Shown: piece by piece, positions 19,701 to 27,831 of the stretch | How positions within the stretch are numbered: the first letter of the stretch is position 1 | Layout of the letters: every line of letters starts with the position of its first letter | Origin: Paludisphaera rhizosphaerae | GTDB taxonomy: Bacteria; Planctomycetota; Planctomycetia; Isosphaerales; Isosphaeraceae | Assembly (NCBI RefSeq): GCF_011065895.1 | Contig: NZ_JAALCR010000016.1 | Location: forward strand, 1 to 64,000 | Direction: 5' to 3' | Length of the DNA: 64,000 bases | The notes under the pieces: model-generated | What the model saw: only the letters and a program-made list of their open reading frames with translations | Database searches by the model: none | What the model was told of the DNA's origin: nothing | Program-made: the position numbers and the translations under genes

Positions 19701-21106
19701 ACGACGTGAGCGAGTTTGCCAGGCTCCAGCGTTCCCAACCGGCGATCGAGGCCCACGAGCTTCGCGGCCTCGACGGTCAAGGCCGCGAGCGCCTGGTCGG
19801 CGGTAAGGCCCTGAGCGATGAGCGCCCGGAGACGGGCGGGGACGTTCTCGATTCGGTCGACGCCCTCGGTTCCGATTGCGAACGGCACGCCCTCCTTGGC
19901 GAGCAGGGCGGCGGTGGCGACCTGAGCCTTCCAGTGGTCGAGGTACTCGGCATGGACTCGGAGTGGATCGTCGCGCTGAGCGTCGGGACGCTTGCGATAC
20001 TCGTCCTCAGTGGGGACCTTGGGTTCCTCGGGGAAGTCGAGTCGCAGGACGACGGGGGTCTTTTCCGCCTTCAGTCGGTCGACGACCTTGTAAGCTTCGC
20101 GTCCGCCGACGATCACGGCCGTCGTGCCGAACTCCTGGGCCAGGTCGAGGGCACGGTGGATTTCATCGCGAGTCTCAGCCTGCCACCACACGGGGATCGA
20201 CTTGGCGCGGGCGTTGGCGAGAACGTCGAGCGCCGGGTCGTCGGGCACGGGCTCCCCGCCGTGGGCCTTCTCATAAGCCATCCGTTTCTGATGGTGTTCG
20301 GCATCGCTCATCGCCTGCCGGAGGTGGGACACCGAACCCATGAGGACGCGTGGGTAAGGATTCTCCGAGGCCCCATCACGGCCGCCGAAGCCTCGTCCGC
20401 GAAAGCCGGCCGGAGGGGCGCCGGGCGTGTTCTGGCCTGTTCCCGCGGAGGGCTCCTGCGGCGGAGCCACCTGGATGTGCAGCGCGACGGGCGACTTGAG
20501 CAGCGCGTCGCGACGGGGGAGGCCGGAAAGGCTCACCACGGCGCTGCGGCCGGTCGCGATCGCACCCGCCGGCGCGGTGAGCATGTCCGTGAAGCCCAGG
20601 CGACGTCGCGGGTCGGCCAGCGCGTCGTTGAGGTCGAGGGCGTCGGCGACCTGGAATTCAGGCGTCAGTCCCTTGCGGTTGTCAGTCGGGGTGACGGCGA
20701 GGGTCGTCTCCGAGAGATCGACGGGGCGGCCCCGACCGGTGGTCGATCGTTCGACGCCCGCCTTCTGGCCGGCCGTTGTGTAGACGTCGATGAAGCCCGG
20801 GTAGACGATCAGACCCTTGCCGTCGACGATCTCGGCGTCGAACGGGACGGTCACCTCGGCGGCGGGACCGGCGGCTTCGATCAGGCCGCCTCGGATCACC
20901 AGCACGCCGTCGTCGACCACTTTGCCAGGGGCGATGAAGAGCTTGGCGCCTTTCACGGCGAAGGCGGCGGGGTAGTTCGGGTCGTCGTCGGCAAGCGACG
21001 CGGGAGCGATCGTCGAGAGCAGGAGGATCGGCAGAAGCAGTAATCGACCGACGCGGAAATGCGGACTCGATCGCGGACGAGAGGCCCCGATAGATGGGTC
21101 GTTCAT
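16703..21106 (-). CDS. Giant exported protein with three amidohydrolase-like modules
   Basis: 1467 aa, ATG at 21106 with GAGGA six bases before. Signal peptide about 20-40 (LLLLPILLLSTIAPASLA). Module 1 (about 45-505) has the amidohydrolase composite barrel (GFIDVYTTAG) but no HxH metal pair. A charged Lys/Glu/Pro/Gly linker follows (about 509-575, repeated GGP and EEKKDE units). Module 2 (about 580-1010) has an intact metal site, GAIDTHSHIAV with His656 and His658, and further His motifs, so it is the likely catalytic part (imidazolonepropionase/dihydroorotase superfamily). Module 3 (about 1020-1467) starts again with a beta-sandwich (YALVGGTLHPVSG) and WPGLIDAGTSVG, again without HxH. One active and two apparently inactive barrels in one chain is unusual. 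Substrate unknown; probably periplasmic. Confidence 0.9.
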   Translation of the reverse strand: MNDPSIGASRPRSSPHFRVGRLLLLPILLLSTIAPASLADDDPNYPAAFAVKGAKLFIAPGKVVDDGVLVIRGGLIEAAGPAAEVTVPFDAEIVDGKGLIVYPGFIDVYTTAGQKAGVERSTTGRGRPVDLSETTLAVTPTDNRKGLTPEFQVADALDLNDALADPRRRLGFTDMLTAPAGAIATGRSAVVSLSGLPRRDALLKSPVALHIQVAPPQEPSAGTGQNTPGAPPAGFRGRGFGGRDGASENPYPRVLMGSVSHLRQAMSDAEHHQKRMAYEKAHGGEPVPDDPALDVLANARAKSIPVWWQAETRDEIHRALDLAQEFGTTAVIVGGREAYKVVDRLKAEKTPVVLRLDFPEEPKVPTEDEYRKRPDAQRDDPLRVHAEYLDHWKAQVATAALLAKEGVPFAIGTEGVDRIENVPARLRALIAQGLTADQALAALTVEAAKLVGLDRRLGTLEPGKLAHVVVFSAPFQDEKAKVKYTFINGRKFEVKADEQPAGGEGRMLGRRGPGGPGGPGGPGARGGRPRPAGEAEEATEAKPEEKKDEPAKDEKADDKKPEEKKDEKAKEPPPPPFVDVAAELDSNRKPQIKTGGDVLIKNVVILTGTKGTIPKGSILIEKGKIKAIGPDVTAAEGIAVIDGEGMVAAPGAIDTHSHIAVQGAVNEGTLSVVPDVRVKDVITGDDVSIFRALAGGTTTARVLHGSANTIGGQDAVIKLKYGLPGRDLIIREGMQGVKFALGENVTRSTGRFPNTRMGVEAVIAGAFEEALAYKKAWRLYNEKVATEGEKAGPPPRRDFRLEALERILDGSIKINSHCYRADEILMLLRTTERYGVRVQSLQHVLEGYKVAPEIAAHGAHASTFSDWWAYKIEAYDAIPFNAMLMSRAGVAVSIKSDSEELIRHLYHEAAKMVKYGGASEEQALAFVTLNPALELGREDQIGSLEVGKDGDVAIFNGHPFDAFSRCEMSIIEGEVYFQRQPLVDGKFVSRPGDHSRMPQAPEASRNPSLTFTPQPKDAYALVGGTLHPVSGPAIPGGVLAIVGGKIAAVGPAGTPIPPEAQTIDVRGLDIWPGLIDAGTSVGLAEIGSLNETLDFADAGRYEPELHAASALRTDSAHVAVTRANGVLAGLVEPSGGTISGQAAVANFNGWVPREMAFIDPAALSVNIPRHVHRPLGSQPRQGGPGGPGGGDNADPNARRKELLEALKQQFLKAKRYSEVVAEARSKNLSTPKVDPRMEALAPYAKGEKLVILHAEDRVEILDALALIKELKLKAALSGAGDAWKVADEIKKAGVPVIVAGTLNFPAREYDPYDAPYANPAKLQAAGVPFAIRSAPGASSPRNSRLLPYEAATAVAFGLPEEEGLKAVTLYPAQILGIADQLGTLEPGKRANVVVTSGHVLQPTTGVQLLFIDGKPVTPESRHTELYEKYGRRLDEVKAGRAPLGLDRSPASVHSGPIPTGAPAGGGH

Positions 21107-21351
21107 GGATGTCCTCTTCAGAAATGCGGCTCGGGACGTCGTTCCCTGGCGATCGCAGCATCATAGTCGAACCCGCCCGCTCGACGCCATCGTTCAGGGT
21201 TTTCGATCAGCCCCAGGATGCGCCGGTGGAATCGAGTCGGGCGGAGCGTTGCTCACGTCCGCCGGGCGCGGCAGACTTGTCGAAAGCGTCCGCGTGGGCC
21301 GGGGATTTCCGTGGCCCAGGGCGTCGAGCCATCCTCAGGAGTCTGTCCGCC

Positions 21352-23466
21352 ATGAGAAGACGTTCGATCCGAACTCTCGCCGCAGTCCTGATCCTCGTCG
21401 CCGCAGCCTCGGCGATTCGGGCGCAGACTCCGGCCGACTTCGCGCAGACAGGCGCGTACATCGCCTCGCTCCAGAACAAGGACGGCGGCTTCGGCTCCGC
21501 GCCGGGACAAGCCTCGACGCTGGGCTCGACAAGTTCGGCCCTGCGGATTCTGAAGTACGTCGGCGGTTCGGTCCCGGACGTCCTCAACTGCATCAAGTAC
21601 GTGAAGTCCTGCCAGGTCGACGGCGGCTTCGCCCCGACGCCCGGCGGCAAGGCGGACTCGCTGACGACTTCGACAGGTCTGCTCGCCGCGGCTGAACTCA
21701 AGATCGTCGACAAGCCGCTCGTCGACTCCGCCATCGCCTACTTTCATGAGCATGCGAAGGAGGATGAGCAGGTCCGGATGGCGGTCGCCGCGATGGAGGC
21801 CGTCGACAGCCTATCGCCGGACTCCCCGCGTTGGATGGAGCAGATCCAGAAGCTGGGGAACCCTGACGGAACGTTCCGCGAGGGGCCCGGCCAGGCGTTC
21901 GCGGCCGGAACCGTCGCGGCGACCTTGCTTCGCGCGGGGGGCAGCCTGGTCAATCGCGACGCCGCCGTTTCCGCGATGAAGGCCGGACAGCAGGCCGACG
22001 GCGGTTGGTCCAAGGACGGCGGCCCATCGGATCTTGGCAGCTCGTATCGAATCATGCGGGCGCTTTACATGCTCAAGGAGAAGCCCGATCTCGACCGCCT
22101 TCGGTCGTTCATCGCCCGCTGCCGCAAGTCGGACGGGACCTATTCGACTACGCCCGACGGGCAGGGCAATCTCGGTGGGACGTACTTCGCATCGATCCTC
22201 ACCAACTGGTCGCGCAAGCTCGACGGCGAGCCGCCCATCGTCGAGACCGCCGGGTTCGTTCCGCTCTTCAACGGCCGAGACCTCACGGGCTGGGAAGGCG
22301 ACACGACTGTCTGGTCAGCGCGTGACGGCATGATCGTCGGCAAGTCGAACGGTTTGAAGAACAACGTCTTCCTGGCGACGAAGGAATCGTACCGCGACTT
22401 CGTCCTTTCGCTCAGCTTTCGGGTGATCGACGGGAAGGGGAACACGGGCGTCCAGTTTCGGAGCGTGCGGATCCCGGGCACAGAGATGTCCGGCTACCAG
22501 GCCGACATCGGCGAGGGGTACTGGGGGAGCCTCTATGACGAGTCGAGGCGCAAGAAGACGCTTGTGACGGCTTCGAAGGAGGCGCTTGAGAAGCTCAACA
22601 AGAAGGACTGGAACCAGTACGTCATCCGGGCGTTCGGCGACAAGATCACGACTTACCTCAACGGCGTCACCTCGGTCTCCTACACCGAGACCGACCCGAC
22701 GGTGGCCCGCGACGGCCTGATCGCCTTGCAGGTCCACTCCGGCGGGCCGATGGAGGTGCAGTTCAAGGACGTGATGATTCAACGCGTCCCGTCGCCTGGC
22801 GTCTGGGCCGATCCGAAGGCGGCCGGCTTCCACCTCCGAACCGTCGCGACGCCTGAAGGCGATCGTAAGTACACGGTCTACGTGCCCCAGGGTTACGACG
22901 AATCGAAGACTTACCCCGGGGTCCTCTTTCTCCACGGCGCCGGCGAGCGTGGCGAGGATGGGACGATCCCCTCGCAGGTCGGCCTCGGGCCGGCGATCGT
23001 CCATCGCGGCGGAATCCCGGCGGTCGTGGTGTTTCCTCAGGCCCGGAAGACCTGGCAGTCGGACTCCGACGACGCCAAGGCCGCGCTCCAGGCGCTCGAC
23101 GACGTGATGAAGGCTTACAAGGTCGACCCCGCGAGGATCGTCGTGACGGGTCTCTCTATGGGGGGGATGGGGACATGGAGCATTGGCGGCCAGAACCCTC
23201 AAAAGTTCGCTGCAGCCGTGCCGATCTGCGGGCCTGGCAAGCCTGAGGACGTCGTCAATCTTCTGAAGACCCCCATGCGGGCGTTTGTCGGCGACGACGA
23301 CTCGCCCAAGCTTCACCTCGGCCTGCGAATGAATATCGAGGCCTTTCGTAACGCGGGGGGGCACCCTGGTTACACCGAGTATCGCAACGTCCCGCACAAC
23401 AGCTGGGACCGCGCCTACAACGATCCCGAAACGATCGACTGGATGCTCACGCAGAAGCGACCCTGA
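21352..23466 (+). CDS. Exported fusion: prenyltransferase-like toroid, DUF1080, alpha/beta esterase
   Basis: 704 aa from the ATG at 21352, at a clear signal peptide (IRTLAAVLILVAAASAIRAQ). Residues about 25-290 are alpha/alpha repeats with QNKDGGFGS and QQADGGWSKDGG, as in prenyltransferase/squalene-cyclase beta subunits, but without an evident catalytic site. Residues about 300-480 are DUF1080 (3-keto-disaccharide hydrolase / LamG-like: GFVPLFNGRDLTGW...GNTGVQFRS). Residues about 490-704 are an alpha/beta hydrolase of the PHB-depolymerase/esterase type: GLSMGG with Ser602, acid in DDD at 648-650, His682 in VPHNSW. The three modules suggest a secreted carbohydrate-ester enzyme; the toroid may bind or scaffold. 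I know each domain in planctomycetes, not this combination. Confidence 0.88.
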   Translation: MRRRSIRTLAAVLILVAAASAIRAQTPADFAQTGAYIASLQNKDGGFGSAPGQASTLGSTSSALRILKYVGGSVPDVLNCIKYVKSCQVDGGFAPTPGGKADSLTTSTGLLAAAELKIVDKPLVDSAIAYFHEHAKEDEQVRMAVAAMEAVDSLSPDSPRWMEQIQKLGNPDGTFREGPGQAFAAGTVAATLLRAGGSLVNRDAAVSAMKAGQQADGGWSKDGGPSDLGSSYRIMRALYMLKEKPDLDRLRSFIARCRKSDGTYSTTPDGQGNLGGTYFASILTNWSRKLDGEPPIVETAGFVPLFNGRDLTGWEGDTTVWSARDGMIVGKSNGLKNNVFLATKESYRDFVLSLSFRVIDGKGNTGVQFRSVRIPGTEMSGYQADIGEGYWGSLYDESRRKKTLVTASKEALEKLNKKDWNQYVIRAFGDKITTYLNGVTSVSYTETDPTVARDGLIALQVHSGGPMEVQFKDVMIQRVPSPGVWADPKAAGFHLRTVATPEGDRKYTVYVPQGYDESKTYPGVLFLHGAGERGEDGTIPSQVGLGPAIVHRGGIPAVVVFPQARKTWQSDSDDAKAALQALDDVMKAYKVDPARIVVTGLSMGGMGTWSIGGQNPQKFAAAVPICGPGKPEDVVNLLKTPMRAFVGDDDSPKLHLGLRMNIEAFRNAGGHPGYTEYRNVPHNSWDRAYNDPETIDWMLTQKRP

Positions 23467-23480
23467 CGGGACCCCGGGAG

Positions 23481-23512
23481 GGCCTGCGAGGTCAGGGATT
23501 GACCTCGCGGCC
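23481..23512. terminator. Hairpin between convergent genes
   Basis: GGCC-T-GCGAGGTCA (23481-23494) pairs with TGACCTCGCGGCC (23500-23512), a 13-bp stem with one bulge. It overlaps the stop of the minus-strand gene. No T-run, so it may be a weak or rho-assisted terminator shared by both genes. Confidence 0.45.
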
Positions 23513-24073
23513 CGACCAGCGGCCGAGGGAATCGGCCTCATACTTCCAGCGATGCTGAGGGGAGCCCTGAAGCTCCAGATGATCGACTTCGATCGCCGTG
23601 AGGATCATCAGGCAGAACGAGTCAACGGGGCGGGACGGGTCGGGCGCGGTGGTGGGGAAGCGGATCGAGAGGTTGCGTGGTTCTCCGGGCGTCGGCCAGG
23701 TGAAGCTGAGTCGCGTCTCATCGCTCAACTCAGCCCAGAGGTCTTCCCGCGCCTGACGCAGTTCGGGCTCAATCGATGCCTCGTCGACGAGGGCCAGGTA
23801 GCCTGCGAGGCGGAACTGTTCGCGGGTCTCCGGGAAGTACCAGCAGATCTCGCCGTAAGGATGGGCCTCGATTTCGGCGTGCTTGGCGCTTCGGCCGTCG
23901 GTGGTGAAGATCAGCTTCCGGGCGTCGTCGAGAAAGCCGCGGAAGACTACGGTGCGGATCGCGGGCCGGCCGTCGGAGCGAACCGTCGCCAACTGCACGA
24001 GTCGAAGCTCGGGGCGGTTCCGGTTGCGGTGCAGCGCCAGGTCGAGAGAAGGCCGCCAGATCTCCGCGGGCAT
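23492..24073 (-). CDS. Pyridoxamine 5'-phosphate oxidase-like FMN protein (Alr4036 type)
   Basis: 193 aa, ATG at 24073 with GAGGAGGG upstream. The split-barrel flavin fold is recognisable: RLVQLATVRSDGRPAIRTVVFRGF at the start (FMN-binding strand), SAKHAEIEAHPYGEICWYFPETREQFRLAG in the middle, and the C-terminal RWKYEADSLGRWSGREVNP. The full length and the W..E...RWKYEAD end match the Npun_F5749/Alr4036 subgroup rather than PdxH. These bind FMN, but their physiological substrate is generally unassigned. Cytoplasmic. Same strand as the regulator upstream, with a gap of about 50 bases. Confidence 0.85.
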   Translation of the reverse strand: MPAEIWRPSLDLALHRNRNRPELRLVQLATVRSDGRPAIRTVVFRGFLDDARKLIFTTDGRSAKHAEIEAHPYGEICWYFPETREQFRLAGYLALVDEASIEPELRQAREDLWAELSDETRLSFTWPTPGEPRNLSIRFPTTAPDPSRPVDSFCLMILTAIEVDHLELQGSPQHRWKYEADSLGRWSGREVNP

Positions 24074-24127
24074 GGGCCGACCCTCCTCAGCGAGGGGATG
24101 TGACGATCGAGGCCCGTCTGAGCAAGA

Positions 24128-24523
24128 TCAGACGGGTGACCAACCTTCGGCAAGGCCGCCGCCGGCCGCCGGGTCGGCCGCGGCTTTCATTGCATCGTGG
24201 ACGACCGTTTCCAGGACGTTGATGTACTCCAGGAAGCGGCGTCGGCCTCTCTCCGTGACCCGGCAGAGCGTTTGGGGCCGTTTCTTGTGGAAGCCCTTCC
24301 AGATCTCGACGAAGCCGGCCTCATGAAGGATCTGCAGGTGCCGGCTGAGATTGCCGTCGGTGAGCTGGCAGAGATCCTTCAGGTCTCCGAAGACGAGCCC
24401 GCGCGAGTGCGTCACCAGCGAGGTCATGATCCCCAGCCGCGCCTTTTCGTGGAAGATCCGTTCCAGCCCTTCGTAGGCGAATCGGCCGGTCGGCTCGTCG
24501 GGCCGGACGTCAGGCTGCGTCAT
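24128..24523 (-). CDS. Winged-helix transcriptional regulator (ArsR/MarR-like)
   Basis: 131 aa from the ATG at 24523. A winged helix-turn-helix with LVFGDLKDLCQLTDGNLSRHLQILHEAGFVEIWKGFHKKRPQTLCRVTERGRRRF, the pattern of the small HTH_34/PadR-like 'transcriptional regulator' family that separates the recognition helix (GNLSRHLQ) from a basic wing. It overlaps the 3' end of the membrane-protein gene by 14 bases, so both are co-expressed, and it probably controls its own operon. Effector unknown. Confidence 0.85.
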   Translation of the reverse strand: MTQPDVRPDEPTGRFAYEGLERIFHEKARLGIMTSLVTHSRGLVFGDLKDLCQLTDGNLSRHLQILHEAGFVEIWKGFHKKRPQTLCRVTERGRRRFLEYINVLETVVHDAMKAAADPAAGGGLAEGWSPV

Positions 24524-25127
24524 GGGAGTCGCTCTCCAGGGTCCGATGGAGGATGGCGGCCGCCAGGAATTGCCCCACACTGAAGGGAAGTCCCATGGCG
24601 ATCGGGTTCATGGCCCATTCGCCCTGAGCGGCGGCCAGAGTCGCCAGCCCGGTCAACCCATAGAAGACCGCAACCAGCAGCATCGGACGGGGCAGCAATC
24701 GCGACGTGGCGAAAATGCCCAGACTGTAAAAGATCTGCCAGAGACCCGGCAGAATCCAGACCAGCGTTGGGCAAGACCTCGCGATGACGAGGGTCGTCAG
24801 TCCTCCCGCCGCCAGGCACGGGGAAAACTGCTCCATCGCCAGAGCCGTCTGCTCGCGGGTGAGCGAGGAGTCGGAGGATCTCGCGTGGATCAGCATCTCG
24901 GCCACCGCCGATGCGCCGCTGACGACCGCCGCCCCGATCCAGAGCGTCAGGTACGCCGGATAGTTCTGCACCGGGTCCTTAACGGCTATCGCCTGCACCG
25001 TCGCGGCCGTCAGCGCCACGGCGCCGGAGAACGCTGCGGGGACCGCGCGATAACCTCGGAACACCTCGGTCCGCGCCATCTGCGTGCGGATCTCAGTGAT
25101 CTGCACTAACGCTTCTTCGAGTTCCAT
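24510..25127 (-). CDS. Multi-pass membrane protein paired with the HTH regulator
   Basis: 205 aa from the ATG at 25127, with GAGG about seven bases upstream. A short helical N-terminus (MELEEALVQITEIRTQMARTE) precedes five or six hydrophobic segments. No catalytic motif seen. The 14-base overlap with the downstream winged-helix gene marks a two-gene unit; an arrangement of membrane sensor plus small regulator is plausible but unproven. Confidence 0.78.
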   Translation of the reverse strand: MELEEALVQITEIRTQMARTEVFRGYRAVPAAFSGAVALTAATVQAIAVKDPVQNYPAYLTLWIGAAVVSGASAVAEMLIHARSSDSSLTREQTALAMEQFSPCLAAGGLTTLVIARSCPTLVWILPGLWQIFYSLGIFATSRLLPRPMLLVAVFYGLTGLATLAAAQGEWAMNPIAMGLPFSVGQFLAAAILHRTLESDSHDAA

Positions 25128-25276
25128 TGGGCCTCTTCCGAGGGGCGCCCTCGACGTTCTCTTGCACCGGCCGCACCAGCGGCAGGGCTTTGGATTGTAA
25201 AGCCGGTTTGGCCTTGCGCCAAGAGCGTCGATGTGGGGCGACCCGGCGATCCGAAGCCGCCCCACTCGAACGGTGC

Positions 25277-26476
25277 TTACTTGGTGCCCAGGTTTTCGAA
25301 CAGATAGAGTCCGCTCTTGCCGGGGCAGACGAGATCGATGTCGCCGTCGCCGTCGATGTCCACGGCGTCGACCTGGAGACCGGTCCCGGCCGTGCCGGCG
25401 GGGAAGTCCTTGAGAGCCCGACGATCGGGACCCTTTTCAGGAGCGTTCTTGGCCGGTTCGCCCTGGAAGATGACGTGCTTGGTCCAGGCCTTGGCCTTGG
25501 GGTCGAACTTGTACCAGGCGACGAGGGAGCCGTCGGTCGCGCCCGGCTCGATCTCGTGGGCGTAGACGCGCTTGCCGCTGATCAGTTCCTCGGCCTTGCC
25601 ATCGCCGTCGACGTCCGCCCAGAGTTGGGTGTGGACGGAGGCGACGCGCTCGTCGATCGGCATCTTGGTCCAGACGGTCTTACCATCCGGGCCGGTCGAC
25701 TGCTTGGCCCAGAAGAGGCCGAAGTTGTGGCCCATGCCGTAGACCAACTCAACCTTGCCGTCGCCGTCGAGGTCCTTCGCGGTGATCTGGATGCCGGTGG
25801 CGCCGAGGTTCCAGTCGGGGTGCCAGGCCCAGGTGTCGTTGGCGGGGTCGGAAGGCGCTTCAAACCAGCCCTTGGGGGTGAGCAGATCCGTGCGGCCGTC
25901 AAGGTTGACGTCGCCCGTGCCGACGCCGTGTCCCGCCGCGGCCGTTCCGAAGTCGTGCTTCTTGAATTCGACGCCCTTGCCGTCGGCCTTCTTCTTGACC
26001 TCGTACCAGACGACGACGTTGGTCGAGTTGGGCAGAATGTCGGGAACGCCGTCGCCCGAGAGGTCGACGGCGGCCGCGGCCTCGCTGGGGCCGGGCGTAT
26101 CGATGAGGTGGTAGGTCCACTTCTCGCCGAGCTTGCCGGGGTTTTCGACCCAGCCGACGTCCTTCGAGAAGTACGCCGCGGTGACGAAGTCCTTGTCGCC
26201 ATCGCCGTCGGCGTCGATCGGGATCACAGCGAAGTCGTTGAGGTAGGTCCCGGTTCGTGTGACCTCGCGAATCGGGTACTGGGTCCATTCCGGGGCCTTG
26301 TACCAGAAGCCGCCGGAGACGATGTCGAGCTTGCAGTCGCCGTCGACGTCCAACGCGCCGGCCGCTTCGAACTCACTGGTCGCGCCGATCGTGTGCTTCT
26401 TCCACTTGGGCTCATCGGCGGCGGCGGGCCACGACGCCCAGGCGGCGACGACGGCCGCCAACAGGATCCGTTGCAT
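25277..26476 (-). CDS. Exported FG-GAP/VCBS-repeat beta-propeller protein
   Basis: 399 aa from the ATG at 26476 at the signal peptide MQRILLAAVVAAWASWPAAA. The mature protein consists of repeats with calcium-binding loops of the form D-x-D-x-D-G (VDGDCKLDI, DADGDGDKDF, LDGDGKVEL, VDGDGKAEE, IDGDGDIDL), the FG-GAP/VCBS propeller pattern. Such proteins bind ligands or other secreted proteins and are frequent in planctomycetes. It lies 38 bases downstream of a Tat-exported oxidoreductase, so the two are likely one transcript and may act on the same extracellular substrate. Confidence 0.9.
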   Translation of the reverse strand: MQRILLAAVVAAWASWPAAADEPKWKKHTIGATSEFEAAGALDVDGDCKLDIVSGGFWYKAPEWTQYPIREVTRTGTYLNDFAVIPIDADGDGDKDFVTAAYFSKDVGWVENPGKLGEKWTYHLIDTPGPSEAAAAVDLSGDGVPDILPNSTNVVVWYEVKKKADGKGVEFKKHDFGTAAAGHGVGTGDVNLDGRTDLLTPKGWFEAPSDPANDTWAWHPDWNLGATGIQITAKDLDGDGKVELVYGMGHNFGLFWAKQSTGPDGKTVWTKMPIDERVASVHTQLWADVDGDGKAEELISGKRVYAHEIEPGATDGSLVAWYKFDPKAKAWTKHVIFQGEPAKNAPEKGPDRRALKDFPAGTAGTGLQVDAVDIDGDGDIDLVCPGKSGLYLFENLGTK

Positions 26477-26514
26477 GAAGATCTCCCTGGCTGGAATGAA
26501 GGAAGGGGGCGGGT

Positions 26515-27831
26515 TCAGACGGTCGGCAGGACCCACGGCTTGCGGTATTCCTTCGTGAGGAACTGGTTCGCCTCGACGTGGTTGGTGATTCGTTCGGCGG
26601 CTGGATCCCAGGCGAGCTTCTCCCCCGTCCAGAGCGAGATGTTGCCCAACTCGCCGACGGTGGTCAGACGGTGGCCGTACTCGAAGTTGCAGGAGCAGGT
26701 CGCTCGGGTCCGGATGGCGTCGAGCCACTCGCGATGATGACCGACCGAACGGGGAAGGGTTTTGGGCACTTCGGCGATCGTCTTCCCCTTCACCGGGAAG
26801 ATCTCATGGTGGGTGTAATTGGTAACGAGAGTCGCCTCGGTCCCCTGGAACATCACGCCCGACGGCTTCCCGTCGAAACCGTGGTCGCTGGCGTCGGTCT
26901 GGCTCCAGGCGAGGACGAAATGGTCGTCCCCCTTCTGGTATTCGTAGGAGACTTCCAGCGTGTCTGGGGTTTCAGCGTTGTCGTTCGAGGCGTAACGCCC
27001 GCCGGTGGCGCAGATGGTCCTGGGGGCGTCGACCTCCATCGACCAGTGGACGAGGTCGATCAGATGGCAGCAAAAGTCGGTAAGGATGCCGCCGCCGTAA
27101 TCCCAGAACCAGCGCCAGTTGAAGGTGAAGCGGTTGGAATTGAACGGCCGCTCGGGGGCGGGGCCGAGCCAGAAATCATAATCGCAGCCGGGGGGCGGAG
27201 AGGCGTCGGCGGGGCGGCCCATGCTCTCTCGCGATGCGGCCATCCAGGCTCGGGTCTTGGTGATCTTGCCGAGGGCTCCCGAACGGACGATCTCAACCAC
27301 CCGGTGGTAATTCTCGGTGGCGTGGATGAGGTTCCCCATCTGCGTGACCCGCTTGTACTTGGCAGCGGCGTCTGCGACCGCCCGTCCTTCGGCCACGCGA
27401 TGGGAGAGCGGCTTCTCGCAGTAGACGTCCTTGCCCGCCTGGCAGGCCATGATGGTCGGGATCGCGTGCCAGTGGTCGGGCGTCGCGATCACGACGGCGT
27501 CAATGTCCTTGCGGTCGAGAACCTTGCGGAAGTCGCCGTAAGTTTCAGGCTTGCCGCCAGCCGCCTCCTTGGCGCGTCGAACGTGAGGTTCGTAGACGTC
27601 GCAGACCGCGGCGACCCGAACGTCGGGGAACTCCTTGAAGATGTTCAGAAGGCCGGACCCCATTCCTCCGACCCCGATGAACCCTAACGTGATCGCCTCG
27701 TTGGGCGAACCGCTGGGCTTGGGCGCCGCCGGCTCCTCCTGAGCGCTGCTCGACCGTGGAGCCAGACCCGCGGTCGCGGCTCCAAAGGCCGAATAGGCCA
27801 GCAACTCCCGCCTTGTCCATCGTTCGGTCAT
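26515..27831 (-). CDS. Tat-exported Gfo/Idh/MocA-family oxidoreductase
   Basis: 438 aa from the ATG at 27831. The N-terminus MTERWTRRELLAYSAFGAATAG is a twin-arginine signal (RR plus hydrophobic core), so the enzyme would fold with bound NAD(P) and be exported. Rossmann motif GFIGVGGMGSGLLNI; VYCEKPLSH carries the EKP motif. The C-terminal domain is of the planctomycete type with NSNRFTFNWRWFWDYGGGILTDFCCHLIDLVHW. Redox chemistry on a sugar or inositol-type substrate is expected. First gene of a pair with the VCBS protein downstream. Confidence 0.92.
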   Translation of the reverse strand: MTERWTRRELLAYSAFGAATAGLAPRSSSAQEEPAAPKPSGSPNEAITLGFIGVGGMGSGLLNIFKEFPDVRVAAVCDVYEPHVRRAKEAAGGKPETYGDFRKVLDRKDIDAVVIATPDHWHAIPTIMACQAGKDVYCEKPLSHRVAEGRAVADAAAKYKRVTQMGNLIHATENYHRVVEIVRSGALGKITKTRAWMAASRESMGRPADASPPPGCDYDFWLGPAPERPFNSNRFTFNWRWFWDYGGGILTDFCCHLIDLVHWSMEVDAPRTICATGGRYASNDNAETPDTLEVSYEYQKGDDHFVLAWSQTDASDHGFDGKPSGVMFQGTEATLVTNYTHHEIFPVKGKTIAEVPKTLPRSVGHHREWLDAIRTRATCSCNFEYGHRLTTVGELGNISLWTGEKLAWDPAAERITNHVEANQFLTKEYRKPWVLPTV

